From: Lachnoclostridium sp. UBA6475
GTDB taxonomy: Bacteria; Bacillota; Clostridia; Lachnospirales; Lachnospiraceae
NCBI GenBank assembly: GCA_002435545.1
Contig: DJNB01000215.1
Span: 1-16,467 of the forward strand
DNA: 16,467 nucleotides
Direction: 5' to 3'
Positions 6,748-14,116 of the stretch are shown here, piece after piece. Both the position numbers and the translations under genes were made by a program. Position 1 is the first letter of the stretch. Every line of letters starts with the position of its first letter. The notes under the pieces are model-generated. The model was not told where the DNA came from and searched no databases. It saw only the letters and a program-made list of their open reading frames with translations.

Positions 6748-9058
6748 ACTGCCATCTAGTGTGGAGAAGCAGATTCGGAAACAGGGCATCGAAAGGCAGG
6801 ATATCGTGGCGGTGTCGCCGTTTGACCTGTCATTTTCAAGTGAATATGTAAATGGATATGTATTTTTGACAAAAGATACTCTGGGGGTCGCGGTCAGTGA
6901 ACCGGACTCGCAGAGCATCCGTTATTTTCGCGGAACAAAGACAAAGGACATGGCGTATGGAGAGGATCAAAAAGAGTACGCCTGCCGCTTGTATGAGCGA
7001 AAAAAAGTTACAAATATTTCTATTTCAAGACAGCTGGCAACGAGCCTTGTTATCATGCAGTATCAGGGGATCGAATACCGGCTTTGTGCGCTGACAAACC
7101 TGTATCTGGCGCAGATGAACGAGTTTGTGAAAGCCTTAAGACAGGAAGCACAGCCACCGGCGGAAGAGGCGGCGGAAGAAAAAGAAGCCGGTTCGGAAGA
7201 ATTGTATTGTCCGCGGTGTGGAACGATGTATCCGGATCCGGCGCGGAAAATATGTCCGAAATGCATGAACAAGCGATCTATCTTTACACGGACACTGCGT
7301 TATTTCTGGAAATACCGCGTGAAGATGGCAACACTTCTTTTCTGTTACGTTTTTTCGGCATTTGTAAATATTTTATGGCCGTATCTGAGTGGTACGGTGT
7401 TATTTGACTGGGTGCTTAAGAAAAATGATGTGGTTTTGGGAAAATTTGGAATAGCCGGAGAGTATACGCTGGCACTCCTTATCCTGGTCGCGGCAATGAT
7501 CGTGGCAAGAATTTTGCAGCGCGGGGTGACGCTCGTGCAGGGAGTGCTGATGGCGCAGGTCGTAGCGGATACGGTGCGCGATATCAAACAGGACGTATTT
7601 GCTGCGCTGGGAAGACTGTCGATCGGCTTTTTTACGAGCAAACAGACCGGAAGTCTGATGACGCGTGTCCTCAGCGATGCGGAACGTGTGACGAACTTTT
7701 TCCTGGACGGCTTTCCGTACATATTTATTCATGGATTTACAATTATTGCCACGTTTTGCGTGATGTTCCGGCTCAATGCGCCGATGGCGCTTGTGGCGTG
7801 TGTGCTTCTGCCGCTCTTAGTCTTTATGAGTGTGCGGTTAAAACCCAAATTATGGAGCCTGTTTGGAAGACGCCATCGGGCGGAACGGGCAGTAAACAGC
7901 CGCGTCAATGATAATCTGACCGGTGCCAGAGTGGTGAAGGCATTTGGACAGCAGGCGGCGGAAAATGCGAGATTTGAGCCGGTCAATGAACGTCTGAAAG
8001 ACGCGGAGATCCGGATTGTAAAATACAACAACCGGTTTACGATACTATATAATCTGGTTCAGGAAATTTCCAGTATCTGGGTGTGGATCGTAGGTGTGAT
8101 CCTGCTTCTGGGAACCGGGGATATTGAACTCGGTGTATTGATTACGTTTGTCGGCTATGTGGGGCAACTCAATGGACCGATGAACTTCTTTTCACGGGTA
8201 TTTCAGATGTGGTCGGACAGTATCAATTCGGCACAGCGAATGTTTGAGATCATGGATGCGATCCCGGACATCGAAGAGGCAGAGCATCCGGTGGCTTTGA
8301 AGGAGCCGGAGGGAGAGATCGAACTCTCGCATGTGACATTTGGCTACGAGACCAATAAACCGGTGTTAAAAGATATTACGCTGCACGTAAAACCGGGGGA
8401 GATGCTTGGTATCGTGGGGCGTTCCGGAGCCGGAAAGACGACACTTGTCAATCTGATCTCAAGACTGTATGATGTCAATGAGGGCGAGATCCGTATCGAC
8501 GGTGTCCCGGTAAAAGAACTGGCATTTCATGATCTGCGGCGCAATGTGGCGATGGTTTCCCAGGATACGTATATTTTTATGGGAACGGTGGCAGAAAATA
8601 TCGCGTATGCCGATCCGGATGCATCGCGGGAAGACATCATACGTGCAGCGATGTTAGCCAGTGCACATGAATTTATCAGCAATATGCCGGATGGTTACGA
8701 TACCGTGATCGGGGCAGCAGGAAAAGACTTGTCGGGAGGCGAAAAACAGCGGATCTCCATCGCGCGTGCCATTCTTGCGGATCCGAAGATATTGATTCTT
8801 GATGAAGCGACAGCAAGTGTGGATACAGCCACGGAGAAGGCAATCCAGAAGTCGCTTAATTACCTCGTCAAAGGGCGTACCACATTATCTATCGCACACC
8901 GGCTCTCGACACTGCGCGATGCAGACCGTCTGGTCGTGATCGATGAAGGAAAGATTGCGGAGGAAGGAACGGCCGAACAGCTGGAGAAGAGACAGGGCGT
9001 TTATTATAAACTGATGAAATTACAGACCGAGTCACTGGCACTCAAAGGACTTGACTAA
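6734..9058 (+). CDS. ABC exporter (fused TMD-NBD) with PH-like and zinc-ribbon N-terminus
   Basis: This 774-residue protein is a half-size type I ABC exporter with an unusual front end. Residues 1-140 are soluble and look like a PH-type beta domain (inference from strand pattern). A Glu/Ala linker follows, then a zinc ribbon CPRC...CPKC (C159, C162, C174, C177). The membrane domain of six helices spans about 190-480. The NBD has Walker A GRSGAGKT (562-569), signature LSGGE (666-670), Walker B ending DE (690-691) and H-loop His722, so its ATPase site looks complete. The start at 6734 is chosen for its ribosome binding site; 6701 is the alternative. The gene overlaps the TtcA-like gene by 14 bp and is followed after 17 bp by the DUF1854 gene. 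Similar ABC proteins accompany DUF1854 in proteobacterial cyanophycin loci. The substrate here is unknown. Confidence 0.9.
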   Translation: MRDNKLPSSVEKQIRKQGIERQDIVAVSPFDLSFSSEYVNGYVFLTKDTLGVAVSEPDSQSIRYFRGTKTKDMAYGEDQKEYACRLYERKKVTNISISRQLATSLVIMQYQGIEYRLCALTNLYLAQMNEFVKALRQEAQPPAEEAAEEKEAGSEELYCPRCGTMYPDPARKICPKCMNKRSIFTRTLRYFWKYRVKMATLLFCYVFSAFVNILWPYLSGTVLFDWVLKKNDVVLGKFGIAGEYTLALLILVAAMIVARILQRGVTLVQGVLMAQVVADTVRDIKQDVFAALGRLSIGFFTSKQTGSLMTRVLSDAERVTNFFLDGFPYIFIHGFTIIATFCVMFRLNAPMALVACVLLPLLVFMSVRLKPKLWSLFGRRHRAERAVNSRVNDNLTGARVVKAFGQQAAENARFEPVNERLKDAEIRIVKYNNRFTILYNLVQEISSIWVWIVGVILLLGTGDIELGVLITFVGYVGQLNGPMNFFSRVFQMWSDSINSAQRMFEIMDAIPDIEEAEHPVALKEPEGEIELSHVTFGYETNKPVLKDITLHVKPGEMLGIVGRSGAGKTTLVNLISRLYDVNEGEIRIDGVPVKELAFHDLRRNVAMVSQDTYIFMGTVAENIAYADPDASREDIIRAAMLASAHEFISNMPDGYDTVIGAAGKDLSGGEKQRISIARAILADPKILILDEATASVDTATEKAIQKSLNYLVKGRTTLSIAHRLSTLRDADRLVVIDEGKIAEEGTAEQLEKRQGVYYKLMKLQTESLALKGLD

Positions 9059-9075
9059 GAGGGGAGGCAGAGGAA

Positions 9076-9615
9076 ATGGAACAATTTGAAATGGAGCAGA
9101 TGGAAAAAGAAACCGAGGAAATGACGGCACTGCACTATCTGACCAAAGAAAACGCGGTTTTTGAACGAACCAAGGGCGGTTTTGTAAGCCTTACGTTTGA
9201 TGGAAAGACATGGGAGCGGGTTCAGGTGATCCGCCTGTTTCCGTTTACCGAGCCGGACGGGTTTATCTCCATCCGGACGGTGGAAGAGAGATCACGGGAA
9301 ATCGGTGTGGTAAAAGATCTGAAAGACGTTTCAAAAGAAACGAAAAAGATGTTACGGGAACAGTTGAATTTACATTATTTTACACCAATCATTCAAAAAG
9401 TTGTTTCGATCAAAGACGAATACGGCTATGCGTATTTCCATGTTTTGACAGACCGCGGGGAATGCCGTTTTACGATTAATATGGGGGCGAGCGCGGTGAC
9501 AAGACTGTCGGAAAAACGGCTTTTGATCACAGATCTCGACGAAAACCGGTTTGAGATCCCGGATGTCTTTGCCCTGACGCAGAAGGAACAGAGAAAACTG
9601 GATTTATTTTTGTAA
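9076..9615 (+). CDS. DUF1854 family protein
   Basis: This small soluble protein of 179 residues has no signal peptide or membrane segment. Residues 25-179 match what I know of DUF1854: an opening strand pair, RLFPFTEPDGFISI (53-66), REIGVVKDLKDVSKET (74-89), a helix leading into YFTPIIQKVVSI (101-112), the diagnostic HVLTDRGECRFTI (122-134), and RLLITDLDENRFEIPD (148-163) near the end. The family is known mostly from cyanophycin-associated loci, next to ABC transporters of the type on both sides here; no biochemical activity is known to me. It begins 17 bp after one ABC gene and ends 12 bp before the other, so an accessory or regulatory subunit of the exporter is the simplest inference. The first 20 residues are very Glu/Met-rich and may be disordered. 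Start ATG 9076 follows GGGGAGG (9061-9067). Confidence 0.85.
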   Translation: MEQFEMEQMEKETEEMTALHYLTKENAVFERTKGGFVSLTFDGKTWERVQVIRLFPFTEPDGFISIRTVEERSREIGVVKDLKDVSKETKKMLREQLNLHYFTPIIQKVVSIKDEYGYAYFHVLTDRGECRFTINMGASAVTRLSEKRLLITDLDENRFEIPDVFALTQKEQRKLDLFL

Positions 9616-9627
9616 TAGGAGAATACG

Positions 9628-11808
9628 ATGAATTTAAATTATGAACTGCCTGCATGGGCGGAGGAAATATTACCGCCGGCAGCAGAAGAAAAGCGGTATT
9701 ACAGCGTTCCGTATGACATTGGGGCAGACGGAGCCTGGTTATCGGATTCTTATCTTGTTGTGACGGACAAAAAAATCTATATGCTGTCTAAGGGGAGTCC
9801 GGCAGAATGCTTTGCTCTGGCAGACTGTGAAGAAGCGGCGGCAGAAGCGAAGGTTGGCTGCGGGCTTCTGACGGTTCGGTATCGCGGGGAAAAGCGCTTT
9901 CTGGTACAATATTCCGGGAAGCATCTGGCGAGATATGCTTACATCGCCAGAGGAATCCGCATCTTGTGTTCAGGGAGGACGGAAAGGGTGGAAAGTACCG
10001 AATACGAGAAGATCTGTCCAAACTGCGGACGTGCGATACCGGGCACCAGATACTGCCCGCATTGCTCGAAAGAAGGCGGTTTCTGGCATTCTTTCCTGAC
10101 GATGGCGGCCCCTTACCGCAGGAAGTTTCTGGGAATCATCGTGCTGATGATCTTAGCGGCGGTCGTGACACTTCTTAATCCGGAAGTGCAGAAACGGCTT
10201 GTCGATGAGGTGCTGACAAAGCACCACGGGGGAATCCGCATGGCACTCGTGTGTCTTTTCATTATGTTTCTGCTCAGTGTCGGCATCGTCGTTATCAATG
10301 TGCTGAAAAGTTATTATTGTACGGCACTTGGAGCGACGATCTCAAAGGATATGCGGAAGAAATTATTTGAAAAGATCCAGATTCTCTCCATTGGTTTTAT
10401 CAATGACAGAAAACCGGGAGAGTTGATGAATCGTATTGTGTTCGATACCGGAAAAATAAGGGAATTCATGGAACGCACATTTTGCAATATGTTTACCGTG
10501 TGTTTTATCTTTATTTGTGATATAATATTTATGCTTGCTTTGAATTGGAAGCTGGCATTATTAACCTTTATTTTCATTCCGATCGTGGTTTTTATCACGT
10601 ATGCGTGGAGAAAAAACATTCACCGCCGTTTTCACCTGCAATGGAAAAAGAGCGACGATGTCAATAGTAATCTTCAGGATGTGCTCTCCGGCATGCGCGT
10701 TGTAAAGTCCTACGGAAAGGAAGCGGAAGAACGGGAAAAATTCAACAAACTGGCAGACGAATTCTGCCGGGTACAGAAGAAAAATGAATCGTTTTGGGCG
10801 CTGTTTATGCCAATGATCGATTTTATCCTTGGTGCCGGGATCTTTCTGGTCGTTTATTTTGGCGGCTGCGATGTGCTTCGCGGCACGATGACAACCGGAG
10901 AACTGCTGCAGTTTATCACCTATACGCAGCTTCTGTACCAATACCTCAACTGGATGACTTCGATGCCGCGTGATCTGATGAATCTGATCAGCAGTATCGA
11001 ACGAATCAATGATATTTTGGCGCAGGATCCGTTTATCGAGGACGATGAGCAGCCGAAAGAATTGGAAGTGGAGGGAGAGATCACATTTTCCCATGCAACA
11101 TTTGGCTACAAATCGTATCAGCCGGTACTGGAGGATGTGAATCTGACGGTAAAACCCGGTGAAATGATCGGTATCGTCGGAGCTTCCGGCACAGGAAAAT
11201 CCACGCTGATCAATCTGATCATGCGGCTGTATGAAGTGGACGACGGCGCAATACTGGTAGATGGAACAGATATCAAGAACATACGTTCGGGAAAATATCA
11301 TGCGCAGCTTGGCGTCGTATTGCAGGAAACATTTTTGTTTTCCGGTACGATCCTTGAAAACATACGGTTTGCCAGACCGGATGCCTCGTATGAGGAAGTG
11401 ATCCGGGCAGCCAAACTTGCCAATGCTCATGACTTTATCTCAAAAACGCCGGATGGATACAATACCTACGTAGGAGAACGCGGACATAGTTTGTCCGGAG
11501 GAGAGAGACAGCGGATTGCCATTGCAAGAGCAATTCTCAATGAACCTCGTATTTTGATCTTAGACGAAGCGACAGCAAGTCTGGATACGGAAAGTGAATA
11601 CCGCATTCAGAAAGCCCTCGACCGTCTGACAAAGGGGCGTACAACCTTTGCGATCGCCCATCGTTTGTCAACGCTGCAAAATGCGGACCGCCTGATCGTG
11701 ATCGACGGACACCGTATCGCAGAAGTGGGATCCCATCAAGAATTGATTGCCCGAAAAGGGATGTATTACCGCCTTGTGAAGGCACAATTGGAAATGCAGA
11801 AAAAATAG
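9628..11808 (+). CDS. Second ABC exporter with PH-like and zinc-ribbon N-terminus
   Basis: This 726-residue partner of the upstream ABC exporter has the same architecture. Residues 1-115 form a soluble beta-rich domain with the pattern SYLVVTDKKIYML (41-53) and LLTVRYRGEKRFLVQYSG (80-97), which lines up with the corresponding part of the first exporter. A zinc ribbon CPNC...CPHC follows (C130, C133, C143, C146), then six membrane helices (about 165-440). The NBD has Walker A GASGTGKS (518-525), signature LSGGE (622-626), Walker B ending DE (646-647) and H-loop His678. Both exporters therefore keep consensus catalytic sites, unlike many heterodimeric exporters with one dead site. Paired synthesis suggests a heterodimer, but two homodimers are possible. 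The start has AGGAG at 9618-9622. The flippase gene follows within 12 bp. Confidence 0.9.
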   Translation: MNLNYELPAWAEEILPPAAEEKRYYSVPYDIGADGAWLSDSYLVVTDKKIYMLSKGSPAECFALADCEEAAAEAKVGCGLLTVRYRGEKRFLVQYSGKHLARYAYIARGIRILCSGRTERVESTEYEKICPNCGRAIPGTRYCPHCSKEGGFWHSFLTMAAPYRRKFLGIIVLMILAAVVTLLNPEVQKRLVDEVLTKHHGGIRMALVCLFIMFLLSVGIVVINVLKSYYCTALGATISKDMRKKLFEKIQILSIGFINDRKPGELMNRIVFDTGKIREFMERTFCNMFTVCFIFICDIIFMLALNWKLALLTFIFIPIVVFITYAWRKNIHRRFHLQWKKSDDVNSNLQDVLSGMRVVKSYGKEAEEREKFNKLADEFCRVQKKNESFWALFMPMIDFILGAGIFLVVYFGGCDVLRGTMTTGELLQFITYTQLLYQYLNWMTSMPRDLMNLISSIERINDILAQDPFIEDDEQPKELEVEGEITFSHATFGYKSYQPVLEDVNLTVKPGEMIGIVGASGTGKSTLINLIMRLYEVDDGAILVDGTDIKNIRSGKYHAQLGVVLQETFLFSGTILENIRFARPDASYEEVIRAAKLANAHDFISKTPDGYNTYVGERGHSLSGGERQRIAIARAILNEPRILILDEATASLDTESEYRIQKALDRLTKGRTTFAIAHRLSTLQNADRLIVIDGHRIAEVGSHQELIARKGMYYRLVKAQLEMQKK

Positions 11809-11811
11809 GAG
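11807..11811 (+). promoter_or_regulatory. Ribosome binding site deciding the flippase start
   Basis: AGGAG overlaps the stop codon of the ABC gene. It lies 3 nt before an ATG at 11815 but 9 nt before the ATG at 11821, so the second ATG is more likely used. Confidence 0.5.
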
Positions 11812-11820
11812 CAGATGATT

Positions 11821-13290
11821 ATGAGTGAAGAAAGTTTGCAGCGGAAAGTTTTTTCCGGATTATTTTGGAAATTTGGAGAACGGATCGGGGCGCAGCTCGT
11901 ATCCTTTGTTGTGCGGATCGTGCTGGCAAGACTCCTGAGTCCGAGTGACTTTGGTGTCATCGTACTCATTACCGTTTTTATTGATATCGCCAATGTTTTT
12001 GTGTCAAGTGGTTTTGGCTCTGCTTTGATCCAGAAAAAAGAGGCGGATCAACTGGATTTTTCCTCTGTATTTTATTTCAGCATTGTAATGTCGTGGATAT
12101 TTTATGCCATTGTATTTTTGGGAGCGCCTCTGGTTGCGTCCTTTTACGGAAAAGAGATATTGTGCCCGGTGCTGCGTGTACTGGCACTTAAGATCCCGCT
12201 TGCCGGTGTCAATTCCGTGCAGCAGGCGTATGTGCAGAAAAAGATGCTTTTTAAACGCTTCTTTTTCTCGACGCTGATCGGTACTGCCGGTTCGGCTGTC
12301 GTCGGAATTGTGATGGCTTATATGGGATTTGGTCCGTGGGCGCTTGTGGCGCAGTATTTGTTTAATTCGACGCTGGACACTCTGATTCTTTGGTTTACGG
12401 TAAAATGGCGTCCGATATTGGCATTTTCCGGTAAACGCATGAAGGAATTGTTTTCCTTTGGCTGGAAGATGCTCTGCTCCGAACTGATCCATACGTCTTA
12501 TGGACAGATCCGAAGCCTGATCATCGGAAAAGTGTACACGGAAAAAGACCTTGGATTTTACAACCAGGGCGGAAATATGCCGCGCCTTGTCGTAACAAAT
12601 ATCAATTCTTCGGTTACTTCCGTGCTTTTTCCTGCTATGTCGATGAAACAGGATGATCTGAAGAAGATGAAAGAAGTGGTGCGCCTCTCCATCCGCGTCA
12701 GTTCTTATGTGATGTGGCCGCTGATGATCGGACTTATGGTCATGTCAACGCCGGTCGTCAGTCTGATTTACTCGGACAAATGGCTGCCATGTGTGCCGTT
12801 TATGCAGATCGCGTGTCTGCAATATGCACTGGAACCGGTGCAGACGGCAAATGTGCAGGCAGTAAAAGCACTTGGAAAGGGGCGGACGTATCTCATCATG
12901 GAGATTGTGAAGAAGGTGTTTGGTATCGCCATGATCCTTCTTGTCATGTACCGCGGCGTCATGGCAATTGCGTGGACGGCATTTGTGGTTACCTTATTTG
13001 CGGCGCTGGTTAATTCGACTCCAAACCGTAAGTTTTTGAACTACAATTATAAAGAGCAGTTAGCCGATCTGATCCCATCCATCCTGCTCGCTTCGGTGAT
13101 GGGAGTGTGCGTTTATTTTACCGGAATGATCGCATTGCCAACGATCGTGACCGTCATTTTTCAGGTAATTGTCGGAGCGGCGGTATACATCCTGCTTTCG
13201 ATCTTGTTTAAATTTAGTCAGTTTACCTATATTTTACAAGTGTTAAAAAGTTTTACCCAGTCATTTCGGAAAGGAAAGAAAAAGGCATGA
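11821..13290 (+). CDS. Wzx-like flippase (polysaccharide transport, MOP superfamily)
   Basis: This polytopic membrane protein of 489 residues (491 if started at 11815) belongs to the group of WzxC/TuaB-like lipopolysaccharide-biosynthesis flippases, which move lipid-linked sugars across the membrane. The N-terminus has the family hallmarks: a helix-entering segment VFSGLFWKFGERIGAQLVSF, then LARLLSPSDFGVIVL and SGFGSALIQKK...LDFSSVFYFS. A string of hydrophobic segments, about 12-14, fills the rest and ends in a basic KGKKKA tail. It begins right after the second ABC exporter and overlaps the licD-like gene by 4 bp (ATGA), so it is coupled to it. No glycosyltransferase or polymerase gene is visible in the window, so the glycan it moves must be made by genes elsewhere. 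Confidence 0.9.
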   Translation: MSEESLQRKVFSGLFWKFGERIGAQLVSFVVRIVLARLLSPSDFGVIVLITVFIDIANVFVSSGFGSALIQKKEADQLDFSSVFYFSIVMSWIFYAIVFLGAPLVASFYGKEILCPVLRVLALKIPLAGVNSVQQAYVQKKMLFKRFFFSTLIGTAGSAVVGIVMAYMGFGPWALVAQYLFNSTLDTLILWFTVKWRPILAFSGKRMKELFSFGWKMLCSELIHTSYGQIRSLIIGKVYTEKDLGFYNQGGNMPRLVVTNINSSVTSVLFPAMSMKQDDLKKMKEVVRLSIRVSSYVMWPLMIGLMVMSTPVVSLIYSDKWLPCVPFMQIACLQYALEPVQTANVQAVKALGKGRTYLIMEIVKKVFGIAMILLVMYRGVMAIAWTAFVVTLFAALVNSTPNRKFLNYNYKEQLADLIPSILLASVMGVCVYFTGMIALPTIVTVIFQVIVGAAVYILLSILFKFSQFTYILQVLKSFTQSFRKGKKKA

Positions 13291-14099
13291 AGACGAGAAA
13301 AGAGATCCCGGACGAAGAAGTGAGAAAGATGGAACTGGATATCTTTTCCCACATTGTAAGAATCTGTGAGAAATATGAACTCCGCTATATCATTGATTAT
13401 GGCACTCTGTTGGGGGCGGTTCGTCATGGTGGTTTCATTCCGTGGGATGATGACATCGATATCTCGATGCCGCGTCCGGATTATGAGACGTTTCGGCGGG
13501 TATTTTCCGGTGAAATGACCGCAGCTCCGCAATACGAACTCCGGACCGGGATGAAAGGAAATATTGCAATTCCGTATATCCAGGTCGTACATACCGGTAC
13601 GGTTACCGAGAAAAAGGGCAGACGTGAAAAGTATGCACAGTCCGTCTGGGTAGACGTATTTCCTGTCGATGGAGCAGGATTTACGAAAGAAGATCTCGAA
13701 GAAAATTACGCGGAATATTGGAAAAATATTGAAGAAACAAGAAAAATCTTTGGCAGATACAAACCATATCTCAATCCAATCAAGCAGATCCGTCAGTTTT
13801 ACGATCACCATATTCGATCACTTCAACTGGAAAAATATGTAAAACGGGCGGAAGAGTGCATGAAAAAGTACGATTACGATGCGTGTGAAGACATTTTTTG
13901 TCTGGCAACTATTTACGGGACGAAAGAGAAAAATAGAAAAGAGTATTATGAAGACCGGATTGACATGGAATTTGAGGGGATAACCTGTAAAGTACCGCGT
14001 GCTTACGACCGGAAGCTGCGGGATATGTATGGAGACTACCGCGAACTGCCGCCGGTGGAAAAACGCAAAGGGCATGATTTTGTGCCGTATTACCGATAA
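13287..14099 (+). CDS. LicD family phosphotransferase
   Basis: This 270-residue soluble protein shows the LicD/Fukutin-type nucleotidyltransferase-fold motif near the N-terminus: YIIDYGTLLGAVRHGGF (34-50) followed by the metal-binding IPWDDDIDISMPR (51-63). LicD proteins attach phosphocholine or similar phospho-groups to cell-surface glycans and teichoic acids; the donor here cannot be read from the sequence. A second conserved stretch, VWVDVFPVDG (around 120-129), is also family-typical. The C-terminus has CK.PR.YD..L...YGDY (around 236-251), the usual closing motif. The start codon overlaps the flippase stop as ATGA. Together with the flippase it suggests decoration of an exported surface glycan. 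The LRR protein gene follows after 17 bp. Confidence 0.92.
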   Translation: MKTRKEIPDEEVRKMELDIFSHIVRICEKYELRYIIDYGTLLGAVRHGGFIPWDDDIDISMPRPDYETFRRVFSGEMTAAPQYELRTGMKGNIAIPYIQVVHTGTVTEKKGRREKYAQSVWVDVFPVDGAGFTKEDLEENYAEYWKNIEETRKIFGRYKPYLNPIKQIRQFYDHHIRSLQLEKYVKRAEECMKKYDYDACEDIFCLATIYGTKEKNRKEYYEDRIDMEFEGITCKVPRAYDRKLRDMYGDYRELPPVEKRKGHDFVPYYR

Positions 14100-14116
14100 G
14101 ACGGAGGAAGTGACAT

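Noticed and set aside
10521..10526. TATAAT inside the second ABC gene as an internal promoter
   Set aside because: No -35-like hexamer lies 16-18 bp upstream, and it falls in a coding stretch for a hydrophobic helix where A/T-rich codons are expected.
10561..11430. 289-codon open frame on the minus strand
   Set aside because: It lies entirely inside the second ABC exporter, resembles no family and is a codon-bias shadow.
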